A stretch of DNA of 64,000 bases from Butyrivibrio sp. INlla18 (GTDB lineage Bacteria; Bacillota; Clostridia; Lachnospirales; Lachnospiraceae): the NCBI RefSeq assembly GCF_900103635.1, contig NZ_FMXK01000010.1, positions 82,824-146,823 of the forward strand. Direction: 5' to 3'. Below are positions 35,350-43,615 of this stretch, one piece after another (the stretch's first letter is position 1; every line of letters starts with the position of its first letter). The notes beneath the pieces were generated by a model. The model worked only from the letters and a program-made list of their open reading frames with translations, had not been told where the DNA came from and made no database searches. Position numbers and translations under genes: made by a program.

Positions 35350-36444
35350 TCATTCAAACACTGCACATACCATTGTCTGATTGACGTGCTGCTTTTTGTA
35401 CTGCTCGCCGCCTCCTACAATGCCTACATGATTGCCAACTCTTGCCATATCACTTAGGAAAGTGCCCAGGTATTTCTCATTATTGAAAAACAGATGCCTA
35501 TATATACAGTTAACGGAATAAATAAAGGAGATCCTACCGTTTTCAGATTTTATCTTATCTCTTGTGCTCTCATTGATAGCTCTGTAATCCTGAAGCTCTA
35601 GAATACAGATGGTATCATTCTCACAGACTTTTTTGTAATTTATAAGACCTCCGTCACTACTTACCTCATACTGAGAGATGATATAGGTGTCATCCCCCAC
35701 AATTCTTCCTAGAGGATTCTTAAATACGTTTCCAACGATATTGCTCTTAGAGATGCCCAGCTCACTTGCATAAACATCAGCTGCAGGCCTGTTATCCAGA
35801 GCTACCAGCTCTCGCTTCTGGGCATTGACCTTGGTAGCCACATGAGTCTTGGCATTCTCAGGAACTTCGTAGATATTTTCCGAATATGTCCTGATCTTGC
35901 CTGTGTTATTCTTTACAACTATCCACGCACATGCATCTTCATAAAGCACACCATTTACGCATACTTTACTTACTTTTCCTGATGGAGTACCAAAAACAGT
36001 TCCTCCAACTATAGGAACATTCGACTTCTCGAGAGCTACATTCATAGAAGTAACCAGTCGCTCTTCATCATTTGTGCAAAATTCAAGACATACGGTATCC
36101 TGCTGCCCTGGCCTTACATCACTAAGTGCCTTTTCAAGATTCATAATATCAAAGAGAGGCGATGAAGAAAGATAACGTAAAACACCAGCCTTCGTAGTTG
36201 CCCCTGATTCAAAAGCCACTATTACCAGGACTTTATCTGTAGCTTCTGATCCAATATAGGATGTTCCGCCAGTTCCGATCAAAGGGACATTCGGATACTT
36301 TTCAGAAAGTAAGGATGATACTTCCTCTAACATATCGAATGGGCATTGGAAAAACATGCCTGCTGCAGATGTTATTCCGGATGTTGCCTCTTTTACAGCC
36401 AGTTCAGCATTAGAATTTGATGATTTACCTACTATGACTTGCAC
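35350..36444 (-). CDS. FIST-domain sensor protein
   Basis: FIST N and FIST C domains, a sensory module proposed to bind small ligands such as amino acids. Recognisable blocks include PLIGTGGTSYIG, GGTVFGTPSGKV, the ADVYASELG region and GIVGGGEQY at the end. The likely start is the GTG at 36444: AAGGAGG sits seven bases before it, inside the longer frame. It forms an operon with the soluble chemoreceptor protein. Confidence 0.87.
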   Translation of the reverse strand: MQVIVGKSSNSNAELAVKEATSGITSAAGMFFQCPFDMLEEVSSLLSEKYPNVPLIGTGGTSYIGSEATDKVLVIVAFESGATTKAGVLRYLSSSPLFDIMNLEKALSDVRPGQQDTVCLEFCTNDEERLVTSMNVALEKSNVPIVGGTVFGTPSGKVSKVCVNGVLYEDACAWIVVKNNTGKIRTYSENIYEVPENAKTHVATKVNAQKRELVALDNRPAADVYASELGISKSNIVGNVFKNPLGRIVGDDTYIISQYEVSSDGGLINYKKVCENDTICILELQDYRAINESTRDKIKSENGRISFIYSVNCIYRHLFFNNEKYLGTFLSDMARVGNHVGIVGGGEQYKKQHVNQTMVCAVFE

Positions 36445-36549
36445 TTGTGCACCTCCTTCGTACATGATACCTACACAATTTATAGTAGCATATTATCGTT
36501 ATTCCGTATGCTTTTTGGCTTATTAAATTTTTATAACCCCCATATTCTA

Positions 36550-36584
36550 TTGACAAACTAACAGTCGGTAGTATAATAACTACC
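36550..36584 (+). promoter_or_regulatory. Promoter with TetR-type operator
   Basis: -35 TTGACA (36550-36555), 16-bp spacer, -10 TATAAT (36572-36577). The inverted repeat GGTAGT-ATAATA-ACTACC (36567-36584) covers the -10, which fits autorepression by the TetR protein. Confidence 0.75.
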
Positions 36585-36605
36585 ATACGAAAGTGAGACA
36601 AAATA

Positions 36606-37214
36606 ATGAATAGAAGAGAAGAAATAATCTATGCTACTTTAGAGCTTGCATCTGAATATGGGCTGAAATCCGTATCGCTATCTCAGATTGCAGATAAAGT
36701 CGGAATCAGAAAACCGTCGCTATACAATCATTTCAAGTCCAAAGAAGAACTTGTAAAAAGTATGTATACGTTTCTTAGGGAAAAGGCAAAATTGGGTTCC
36801 AGTACTACATCCCAGGCTGACGCGTTCCCGGAAGATAAGAGCCTCGCACAGATACTGATAGATAGCATTTCTACTTACTTTAGCTTTCTTTCAGATGAGA
36901 ACATGATGAAGTTCTTCAAGGTTCTTTATTCCGAGCGGAGCATTTCACCTGTAGCGGCTCAGATCATGCTGGATGAGACCGACCGGATGATCTCCCTTAC
37001 CAAGAATCTCTTCTATGGCCTGGTAGTACATGGGAAGATGAAGAATGAGAATGTAGACACAGCAGCACTTTCCTACGCCATGACAGTCCATTCTCTCGTT
37101 GACAGACAGATGGATTTGATCACAGCAGGACAAAGTGATGTGCATATGGCAGCAGAACTGCCAAAGGAAATAATAGAGTATATACAGTGGTTCTGTAAGC
37201 AAATGGAGGCATGA
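36606..37214 (+). CDS. TetR/AcrR-family regulator
   Basis: 202 residues. N-terminal HTH: ELASEYGLKSVSLSQIADKV then KPSLYNHFKSKEELV. The C-terminal ligand domain is divergent. It overlaps the DUF998 gene by 4 bases, so it probably controls that membrane protein and itself. Confidence 0.92.
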   Translation: MNRREEIIYATLELASEYGLKSVSLSQIADKVGIRKPSLYNHFKSKEELVKSMYTFLREKAKLGSSTTSQADAFPEDKSLAQILIDSISTYFSFLSDENMMKFFKVLYSERSISPVAAQIMLDETDRMISLTKNLFYGLVVHGKMKNENVDTAALSYAMTVHSLVDRQMDLITAGQSDVHMAAELPKEIIEYIQWFCKQMEA

Positions 37215-37849
37215 AGATGAAAAAAAATTTGATCAACCTGTCCGGACTAACCGGTGTTATATCATTAATAAGCTACGCTTTAGCTGTTATCTTTGCTCCT
37301 TTGGCTTATCCAGGGTATAACTGGATGGCACAGGCAGTAAGCGATCTTTCTGCTGAAACGGCACCCTCTCGGCTTCTGTGGAACCAATTAGCAGCAGCAT
37401 ATAATGTATGCAGTCCGGTATGCATGATGTGTGTTTCTATCTTTGTATCAGATAAAAAAGTCAGTACAAAACTGTTTCGGCTGGGTATTTATCTTTTTGC
37501 CATTATGAACTGGATCTCGGCGATTGGATACAGGATGTTTCCACTTACTGACAGCGGAAAAGAAATATCTACTTTTCAGGAAAAAATGCATATTGTTATT
37601 ACGATAGCTGTCGTGCTGCTTTCCATCTCATCACTGACCATACTGATCGTAGCAGGATTTAAAAAGAATGGCATGAAGGGAATTGGTATTTGGGCATCGA
37701 TCGCACTTACTATGATGTTTGTCGGTGCAATCGGTAAGAGCGCTGTCTCTCCGGATTACTTTGGAATTGTTGAGCGATTCAGTGTTTTTGCTGCAGTGGG
37801 GTTCAATGCAGTACTAGGAGCATATTTGTTCATGGACTCAAAGTCTTAA
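37211..37849 (+). CDS. DUF998 membrane protein
   Basis: 212 residues with six hydrophobic segments and the DUF998 hallmark YNWMAQAVSDLSAETAPS after the first helix. Function unknown; members are often under TetR-type control as here. Confidence 0.87.
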   Translation: MKMKKNLINLSGLTGVISLISYALAVIFAPLAYPGYNWMAQAVSDLSAETAPSRLLWNQLAAAYNVCSPVCMMCVSIFVSDKKVSTKLFRLGIYLFAIMNWISAIGYRMFPLTDSGKEISTFQEKMHIVITIAVVLLSISSLTILIVAGFKKNGMKGIGIWASIALTMMFVGAIGKSAVSPDYFGIVERFSVFAAVGFNAVLGAYLFMDSKS

Positions 37850-37891
37850 TTCCTATACAATAGTATACATGATGGATTATCGTATGTGCAC

Positions 37892-37926
37892 AGCAAAAAA
37901 GTTGCTACATCTCTGTAGCAACTTTC
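37892..37926. terminator. Convergent terminator between DUF998 and HicB genes
   Basis: 12-bp stem AAAGTTGCTACA/TGTAGCAACTTT; the minus strand has a six-T run after it, so it mainly ends hicAB. Confidence 0.85.
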
Positions 37927-37955
37927 ATGATCATTTATCAGCTTTTATTAATTCT

Positions 37956-38303
37956 TTATCCCTCAAGAATATCTAATTCATCATCAATAGCTCTTGATAC
38001 AAACTGGTTTATTGTAATCCCTTCATTTGCAGCGTATAAAGCTATTTTTTTATGCTGTTCAGGTTTTATACGAACATTAAACGAACCTTTAAACTCTCGT
38101 TCCGGATCTTTCCCAACTTTTTTACAGTAATCAAGATAATTGTCTATGCAATCATGAAAGGACTGTGTTAGCTCCTTAACTGATTCTCCATGAAAGTTCA
38201 AAGAATCATTAATGCCCAGAACATGGCCGATAAAAATCTGATCTTCTTGGTCAAATTCTACTTTTGCATGATATCCATTGTATTCCATCAAAGAACTAAT
38301 CAT
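37956..38303 (-). CDS. hicB: HicB-family antitoxin
   Basis: 115 residues: an N-terminal degenerate-RNase-H-like half (GYHAKVEFDQEDQIFIGHV) and a C-terminal ribbon-helix-helix (FNVRIKPEQHKKIALYAA, then FVSRAIDDEL). It neutralises HicA and represses the operon. Its start codon shares one base with the hicA stop. Confidence 0.93.
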   Translation of the reverse strand: MISSLMEYNGYHAKVEFDQEDQIFIGHVLGINDSLNFHGESVKELTQSFHDCIDNYLDYCKKVGKDPEREFKGSFNVRIKPEQHKKIALYAANEGITINQFVSRAIDDELDILEG

Positions 38304-38560
38304 TATATCTCACCTACTTCCTTCAAAAAAGCTATGACCATCTTCACATGATACCTATAGAGTTCATTTCCAGGGTGAGGTCCATCAAATTGGAGAATCC
38401 GCTTGGTTTCAATATGATAATACCCTATTCCAGATCCTCTTCCACCTTCAAATTTTTCACATCCACACTGTTTCATCAAGGCATCAAGTTCACGAATTGT
38501 AAAGCTTGTTGGTGCTGGCTTTGACAATAGTTTTTCTAATAGTTTAGATTTCTTTGGCAC
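38303..38560 (-). CDS. hicA: HicA-family toxin (mRNA interferase)
   Basis: 85 residues with the double-stranded RNA-binding-like fold of HicA; the catalytic His lies in GYYHIETKRILQFDGPHPG. It cleaves mRNA during stress. Start is GTG, with AAAGGAG seven bases upstream. Appears intact. Toxin first, antitoxin second, the classic HicAB order. Confidence 0.9.
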   Translation of the reverse strand: MPKKSKLLEKLLSKPAPTSFTIRELDALMKQCGCEKFEGGRGSGIGYYHIETKRILQFDGPHPGNELYRYHVKMVIAFLKEVGEI

Positions 38561-38659
38561 TGCAGCTCCTTTTGCAACTATTTTCTAGTTACACTATAGC
38601 ATTTATTATATCGTTAGTCAATTTAATTAAACAATAATTGTCACCACCTAAGTCAATTA

Positions 38660-39157
38660 TTAAAACAGTGTACATATCCAGGCAGCCAAAGCAGAGATTG
38701 CTGGAAAAATAATCAAAAGTTTAATAAGCTGACTCTTTATATTGAATCCATACTTTCTGCCCCGGCTTATACTTTCAATTTCCGGAAAGTAAAACTGAAA
38801 GAAGTGAAACTTTAACAGCAGAAAGTAATCAAAGCATATCATGTCAAAGAGTTTGTATATTGTGAAGATCACTGCAAAACGCAAAAAGAATTGCCAAAAT
38901 GAATATTCACATTTAAAGCCGTCCCAAGCAGAAATGACTAATGCGCCTATTATCATTACTCCACTAAAGAGCATTAGCGTCCATCCTATAGCCCTAGCTC
39001 CATAAAATAGCTCCTTGTCCCTTGGCTTTAATACTTCCCTAAACTCTTTTGGTGCAGACGAAAACATCTTTGTATCCTGAATAAATGCAACTCCTGCAAA
39101 CATCATAAGTGCGACTGCTGCACATATCACAACTGCTAAAAATATGGTCAATAACAT
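38660..39157 (-). CDS. Four-pass membrane protein, hypothetical
   Basis: 165 residues with hydrophobic segments near 3-25, 55-77, 86-105 and 143-163. The loop FSSAPKEFREVLKPRDKELF is amphipathic. GGAGG precedes the ATG. No family recognised and no operon partner. Confidence 0.65.
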   Translation of the reverse strand: MLLTIFLAVVICAAVALMMFAGVAFIQDTKMFSSAPKEFREVLKPRDKELFYGARAIGWTLMLFSGVMIIGALVISAWDGFKCEYSFWQFFLRFAVIFTIYKLFDMICFDYFLLLKFHFFQFYFPEIESISRGRKYGFNIKSQLIKLLIIFPAISALAAWICTLF

Positions 39158-39276
39158 ATTTGTTCCTCCGAAATCACTCTTTTATGCGGTCATACATTCC
39201 TTTTCTTCCACTTCTAACCATATATATCGACATTATAACTCCATTTGTTAGCCAGTGCTAACTAATTTTCAAAATA

Positions 39277-39303
39277 ATAGGGATTGCACTAAGCAATCCC
39301 TTT
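39277..39303 (-). terminator. Terminator after the toxin relic
   Basis: AGGGATTGC/GCAATCCCT hairpin downstream of the Phd/RelE module. The flanking T-run is weak. Confidence 0.55.
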
Positions 39304-39374
39304 ACTGTCATTGTAAATATAACACACTCAAAAAAGAAAAAGCAGATTGCTTCATCATTCTTCACTCATGGCCT

Positions 39375-39619
39375 TTATAACAGACTAATGTACGCACTCC
39401 TGTTGTACAGGACTCTTCCTACTTCAATGCGATCAGCTCTGATCCTATAAGATGCGCTGTACTTCTTGTGAGTCACATAATAAATTCCGGTAAAGATATC
39501 TTCATAATACAGGTGCTCACCGGTTTTAGAGCGCTTACTGACTTTTTTAGTTTTTCTCTTAAATCAGCTATATACTTATCTGCCAGAGCAATCGGTGAGT
39601 AAACTATTTCGTAATCCAT
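39375..39619 (-). pseudogene. RelE/ParE-type toxin, frameshifted
   Basis: The ATG one base after the antitoxin stop opens MDYEIVYSPIALADKYIADL, the ParE/RelE start, then the frame is lost. The next frame continues GEHLYYEDIFTGIYYVTHKK and ends RIEVGRVLYNRSAYISLL, the toxin's C-terminal strands. One added base in the six-A run (plus-strand 39543-39548) restores a single frame of about 81 residues. Either inactivated toxin or sequencing error in a homopolymer. Confidence 0.8.
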
Positions 39620-39620
39620 T

Positions 39621-39896
39621 TCAGCCTTTCACCAGCCTACGCCTATTTTTAAAATGCTCAGCGACCTCATCGTCACTGATCCAACCTTCCTCTTCTCCGG
39701 AAGCAAATCCGGCATTGAATTCACTGATGAGTTTGACCATAGCCCTAGCCTTGTCGAAGATTTCATCATCTTCAATTCTATGTATGCTATATTCTCCACG
39801 ACCATTCTTAGTAAGATAAACGGGCTTACCTGCTTCTACCTTATCCAGAACCTGACCATAATTACGCAATTCAGAAATTGGTGCAATTGTTGGCAT
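39621..39896 (-). CDS. Phd/YefM-family antitoxin
   Basis: 91 residues: the N-terminal Phd fold (PTIAPISELRNYGQVLDKVE, then PVYLTKNGRGEYSI) and an acidic C-terminus that would wrap the toxin. ATG at 39896 follows ACGGAGG. Its toxin gene is adjacent but frameshifted, so the antitoxin may be a survivor of a decaying module. Confidence 0.9.
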   Translation of the reverse strand: MPTIAPISELRNYGQVLDKVEAGKPVYLTKNGRGEYSIHRIEDDEIFDKARAMVKLISEFNAGFASGEEEGWISDDEVAEHFKNRRRLVKG

Positions 39897-39974
39897 ATAA
39901 ATCACCTCCGTTTCTTACTATTAACATATATAATCTAGGTCATTTCTTCAACAAATTCTTCGAAACATTCTTCG

Positions 39975-40004
39975 AAAAAACGGCTACAGATTCTCCATAG
40001 CCGT
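39975..40004 (-). terminator. Terminator of the ECF/methyltransferase operon
   Basis: ACGGCTA/TAGCCGT stem followed on the minus strand by TTTTTT. Confidence 0.8.
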
Positions 40005-40045
40005 GTAATGTAATATTAACATAAGGTATTTAAAGTATTTGAAGG

Positions 40046-40642
40046 TCACTTTTTTATCCCTATCAGTTCTATCATCCTTTCATCTGAGATGAATTTCTTA
40101 ATGACAAATTCTTTCTCAAGCAGCTCGTGAAATTCCTGATCTGAAGGAAGTCCCCGTGACACGTGGCAGGCTCCATCTGCGTGGCAGCCATCTATAACCT
40201 CTCTGCTGGCTCCATGAGCAATGCAAATACTCCCGTTATCTGCCAAAGCTGTTGACAGATTATGCAAAAGAACTTCCGGAGACGGAAAATGAGGAAATGC
40301 ATTATATATAACGCATACGTCGTACTTTTCGTCAAACTTAAACTGCTCCGCATCTCCGTTAATAAAAACAACCTCGGAATGATTTCTGAACTTTTGCCTG
40401 GCCTTTTCCAGCATTTGAGCTGAAATGTCTACTCCGGTCACTTTTTTTGCACCGGCTTCAAGATAATACGGAATCATGAAACCTGTTCCACAGGCAATAT
40501 CCAGCACCTTTTTCCCTTCAAGCTGACCTAGATTTCTGATGATATCACGCGTAACAGATTCATCATTGTTTGCAAAGTCATCCCATTTTTCAGCCAGTCC
40601 GTCAAAAAATTCAATTACCTGTTCTTTACTGACAATATCCAT
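40046..40642 (-). CDS. Class I SAM-dependent methyltransferase
   Basis: 198 residues with motif I LDIACGTGFM, the acidic VTGVDIS, and ININGDAEQF-like and DVCVIYNAFPHF motifs of the Methyltransf_11/25 class. Substrate unknown. It lies three bases after an ECF transporter S component, so the two probably concern the same vitamin or metabolite. Confidence 0.88.
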   Translation of the reverse strand: MDIVSKEQVIEFFDGLAEKWDDFANNDESVTRDIIRNLGQLEGKKVLDIACGTGFMIPYYLEAGAKKVTGVDISAQMLEKARQKFRNHSEVVFINGDAEQFKFDEKYDVCVIYNAFPHFPSPEVLLHNLSTALADNGSICIAHGASREVIDGCHADGACHVSRGLPSDQEFHELLEKEFVIKKFISDERMIELIGIKK

Positions 40643-40645
40643 ATG

Positions 40646-41197
40646 TTATGCAGCCTTTTTTACTGTACTATTTGTTGCTAATCCTGCTTTATACAGAGCA
40701 AATACTATTGTAGGAATGAATATAAGCTGAATGATAATTCCCGGAAGGCTTGTTACAAAGTAGCTTGTAGCCCATACCTTTATTGAATACTCACCTCTTG
40801 CAAAAATGAGAGCGCGGGACAAACCACCGATAACCCTGCCTGCTAGCATGGCTACAACTAGGCTTATATAAAGATCCGCATAAAGCTTTCCTGTGTTGAC
40901 AAGTTTTATCATAAGACCAGTACAGATGCCATAAACAGCCAGTTCAACCATCATTGCAGGTAAAATAGCCATTGGCGGCATTCCTGTAAGAATCGATGAA
41001 AGAAGTGGTCCGACAAGTCCGCAAACAAGACCATACTGCCATCCGCATACCAATCCGCAGATAAGTACCGGAATATGCATAGGGCTGATCACTGATCCGG
41101 CATTCGGAATCATGTGAAATGCCATCGGCAGTACCACACACAACGCAATACACATCGCAGTTGTTACCATATTTTTTACTAAGTTTTGTTGTTTCAT
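40646..41197 (-). CDS. ECF transporter S component
   Basis: 183 residues with six hydrophobic segments, the N-terminal AlaXXXAla-like helix region, and the IPNAGSVISPMHIPVLICG block seen in vitamin-type S components. It captures a vitamin for shared EcfA/EcfT energising subunits encoded elsewhere. ATG at 41197 follows AGGGGGT; an in-frame extension upstream lacks a ribosome site. The 80-base leader has GGAGG and CCCCCCC runs that could pair but match no riboswitch I know. Ligand unknown. Confidence 0.82.
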   Translation of the reverse strand: MKQQNLVKNMVTTAMCIALCVVLPMAFHMIPNAGSVISPMHIPVLICGLVCGWQYGLVCGLVGPLLSSILTGMPPMAILPAMMVELAVYGICTGLMIKLVNTGKLYADLYISLVVAMLAGRVIGGLSRALIFARGEYSIKVWATSYFVTSLPGIIIQLIFIPTIVFALYKAGLATNSTVKKAA

Positions 41198-41345
41198 TTT
41201 TCTTAACCCCCTGGTTTCTTTTTTCAAAACTTCTATCATGATAACAACACCAAAAAGCAGCCACAAGCCCAATGGGGGGGTTATAAAATCCTCCTTAGTA
41301 CATTATGCTGGAAGTTATATTTTTCATCCCTTTTACAACTTTACC

Positions 41346-41590
41346 TCAATCACAATCAAATATCGCCTTACTCTCAAGCCTATCGCCATAAGTAGCCTTC
41401 CACTCCTTATGGACCTCAGACACGTCAAAGTTCTCAAGTCCCTCAGGAGACAGATTCATCTCGATCATGATGCTGTATCTGTTATCCCTGGTACTGTTTG
41501 ACTTATGAATGATCACGCTCTCAATGCCCTTTATATTAAGAGTCTTTTGGAAAAGAGCTTTTCTAAGCCTTAGCAGCCTTTTCTTCCGCT
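41346..41590 (-). pseudogene. Remnant of a hypothetical protein gene
   Basis: The frame reads ESVIIHKSNSTRDNRYSIMI then EVHKEWKATYGDRLESKAIF and ends DCD, clearly a former coding region resembling small Dabb-like (ferredoxin-fold) proteins. It has no start of its own; its upstream end merges into the glutaredoxin remnant in a different frame. Confidence 0.6.
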
Positions 41591-41728
41591 TTTGTGGTCT
41601 TCTATGGAGCAGGCATCGGGTGATCCATACTCAATTAGGCCTACAACCGCAGGATCAAGAGTTACAGTGCCATCTTCAATAATGTAATCGCAATATGGAC
41701 ATGTAGGCATTCCGTATATCTTGATCAT
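41570..41728 (-). pseudogene. Glutaredoxin-like protein with its middle deleted
   Basis: 52 codons, RBS GGAGG and ATG intact. It begins MIKIYGMPTCPYC, aligning residue for residue (C10, C13) with the complete glutaredoxin-like protein at 62833. It then jumps to EDGTVTLDPAVVGLIEYG and ends KSGRKGC, the counterpart of that protein's ending DGKGC. About 50 residues of the thioredoxin fold are missing, in frame. Unlikely to be functional. Confidence 0.72.
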
Positions 41729-41792
41729 TGTTTTTCCTCCAATATCAAATCAATCAAGAAGTCTTCATGTACTATCAACTAATTATATGAAA

Positions 41793-41832
41793 AAAAATAC
41801 TCCGATGCTATATTAGGCATCGAAGTATTAGT
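41793..41832 (-). terminator. Hairpin with T-run
   Basis: AATACTCCGATGC/GCATCGAAGTATT stem (one mismatch), followed on the minus strand by eight Ts. A second terminator-like hairpin is 60 bases away. Confidence 0.7.
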
Positions 41833-41889
41833 TGCAGTACCCTACGGATTGCACCTCTTGCAGGGATGTAATAATACCTTTTTGTCAAA

Positions 41890-41920
41890 AGAAAAAGGAA
41901 CAGCATTAAGACTGTTCCTC
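41890..41920 (-). terminator. Terminator of the DUF4417 trio
   Basis: AGGAACAG/CTGTTCCT stem followed on the minus strand by TTTTTC. Confidence 0.78.
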
Positions 41921-41956
41921 AAATCGTATCAATCATACTATCCCTTTCGATAATAT

Positions 41957-42301
41957 TTACTTTTTAATTGGTGTTCCCTCATCAAGCCATGCTAGCTTAC
42001 TTTCAACATCCCAAAATGTCTTTCCATCAAAAATATTAGAAGTAAGGAAATCTCGTTTTATCAACTCAAGATCAGAGCCCCTTAACTCTAATACCCTTTC
42101 CCATGACAAGGTGTCATCCTCATTCATTATTGAATGGTAATATTTATTATCTTCATTTTGGGCTTCCCACTTATCTACAAAAAATGTGATTTCATCATGC
42201 TCCGTTTGAGCCTCAAACCAATAAATAAAACCATTGTAGAAAAGTGTTGCTTCTGAAAACCAGCCTGTATCTAAGAATTGCTCCAAATTACCATTGATCA
42301 T
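41957..42301 (-). CDS. Immunity-protein-like acidic protein
   Basis: 114 residues, acidic and Trp-rich (TGWFSEATLFYNGFIYWFEA), about the size of polymorphic-toxin immunity proteins. No family assigned. The start overlaps the stop of the toxin-like gene (ATGA) and GGAGG precedes it. I infer it neutralises that neighbour; this rests on size, composition and order. Confidence 0.65.
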   Translation of the reverse strand: MINGNLEQFLDTGWFSEATLFYNGFIYWFEAQTEHDEITFFVDKWEAQNEDNKYYHSIMNEDDTLSWERVLELRGSDLELIKRDFLTSNIFDGKTFWDVESKLAWLDEGTPIKK

Positions 42302-42699
42302 AATCCATACCTCCTCAAATACTTCTTGTATTCATTGTAGATATCGCTGTTTTCAGTTTCTGATATTCTACCACCCATTATGCGCTCCAGATTTGACTTG
42401 AAAGTATGATAGTGCAAAACGTAGGTGTGACGATTACCTGTCAGTTTCTGCTCAGGATGATAACCTATTTCAATCAAAGGCTTTCCATCAGAACCATATA
42501 CTCTCATTTCACGAAAGCTTCCATCCGGATTTTCTTTTATATATTTACTGTTAGGGCTATGAGCGTAATCTGGAAGACCATGATATTTCGTTGAGCTTCC
42601 CACCAAAACTTTTGCATCATAAACCTGCTTTGAAGGCACATCCACATACTCATCTGTGGTCACATGCCCATTTTGAATCACAGCTCCTCTAGATGACAT
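42298..42699 (-). CDS. Polymorphic-toxin-like protein
   Basis: 133 residues. The block MRVYGSDGKPLIEIGYHPEQ then RHTYVLHYHTF resembles small nuclease-type toxin domains that carry a YDxxGkPxxeI turn followed by His-rich strands. No signal peptide or carrier domain is present, so it stands alone. GGAGG precedes its ATG, which overlaps the DUF4417 stop. The function is inferred. Confidence 0.6.
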   Translation of the reverse strand: MSSRGAVIQNGHVTTDEYVDVPSKQVYDAKVLVGSSTKYHGLPDYAHSPNSKYIKENPDGSFREMRVYGSDGKPLIEIGYHPEQKLTGNRHTYVLHYHTFKSNLERIMGGRISETENSDIYNEYKKYLRRYGL

Positions 42700-43411
42700 C
42701 AGCTACACCTCCCATCGCATAAGACATATCCCAGTTAAACAACTTAGGCTGCCACCAATCCTGCTTTCTATCCCAAGAACCAAAACTATCTTCATATGGA
42801 ATGTAGCAAATATCCGAGTCCATACCTTCAATAAAATCTCCTACACAAATAAGCTGCGTATTTGGAAATCTTCTTCGAAGTTCATGATATCCTTCAATAA
42901 ATCCAGCGTAACTGATATCATTATTAGCACCAATAGTGGAAATAATAAATACTCCTCCATCTCTTAGCCCTGCAAAAGTAATATCATAGTACTTAGCGCC
43001 TACCCATCCAACTGTTGGAATTACCTTCTTCCCATGCGTCTGAAGAAATGCTCCCATCCATCTGTTATTGTATGTAGCATCCAAGATTTCTTTAAATCCC
43101 ATTTTGCTGTCCATACTAAAGTCAGATGAACTAGCAGCGTAATATGGACCAACCTTTTCCAAGAATCTGAACGGATTGTTGTAATCACGCATAAGCACGT
43201 CATCATAACAGAAATTATGGACTATCTTCTCGCTCTGATGCTTATCGTTTTTCGAGCAATTCTTAACATTCACCAGCCACTTGCCATTATTGAGATTTGA
43301 GACATCAATATCATCGACCTCGATAAACGGAATATCATAGATATCCCTGGCCACATAATCCGGTAGTGGTCTCATGATTTTTACGTAGTCTTTATTCTTA
43401 TAAACCGGCAT
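42689..43411 (-). CDS. DUF4417-domain protein
   Basis: 240 residues. The middle (VHNFCYDDVLMRDYNNPFRF, SSSDFSMDSK, GAFLQTHGKKVIPTVGWVGA) matches DUF4417, a family found in phages and mobile elements without a defined function. It leads a tightly overlapping trio with the toxin-like and immunity-like genes. Its leader contains a structured RNA candidate. Confidence 0.78.
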   Translation of the reverse strand: MPVYKNKDYVKIMRPLPDYVARDIYDIPFIEVDDIDVSNLNNGKWLVNVKNCSKNDKHQSEKIVHNFCYDDVLMRDYNNPFRFLEKVGPYYAASSSDFSMDSKMGFKEILDATYNNRWMGAFLQTHGKKVIPTVGWVGAKYYDITFAGLRDGGVFIISTIGANNDISYAGFIEGYHELRRRFPNTQLICVGDFIEGMDSDICYIPYEDSFGSWDRKQDWWQPKLFNWDMSYAMGGVADVI

Positions 43412-43466
43412 AAAAATCTCCTTTCTGCACTATGGCAATCAATCTTCAGTTCCAAATTCGATTGCG

Positions 43467-43579
43467 CTCTCAGAAAGGATATGCTAAGATAATCTAATGA
43501 CAAGTAGGATAATGCTTAGCATGTCCTTATGAGAGAACGTATAGTTGTCTGCTTCCAACATTCAACTATACGTTTTTTC
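43467..43579 (+). ncRNA. Structured RNA candidate with terminator
   Basis: Two stacked hairpins. The first is long and imperfect: CTCTCAGAAAGGATATGC at 43467-43484 pairs with GCATGTCCTTATGAGAG. The second, ACGTATAGTTG/CAACTATACGT (43537-43547, 43563-43573), is followed by six Ts on the plus strand. That is the form of a small RNA with its own terminator, antisense to the DUF4417 leader. On the other strand it would be a leader structure instead. No known family. Confidence 0.5.
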
Positions 43580-43615
43580 TTTGTTTACAAACATTCAACG
43601 TAACCACCTCCTCTT

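Noticed and set aside
36498..36512. CCGTATGC near the FIST promoter as an element attachment site
   Set aside because: It shares only a few bases with the integrase-side ATACG repeats; no longer match around it.
41198..41320. Riboswitch in the ECF transporter leader
   Set aside because: GGAGG and CCCCCCC runs could pair, but no known class matches (preQ1, TPP, THF and cobalamin were considered).
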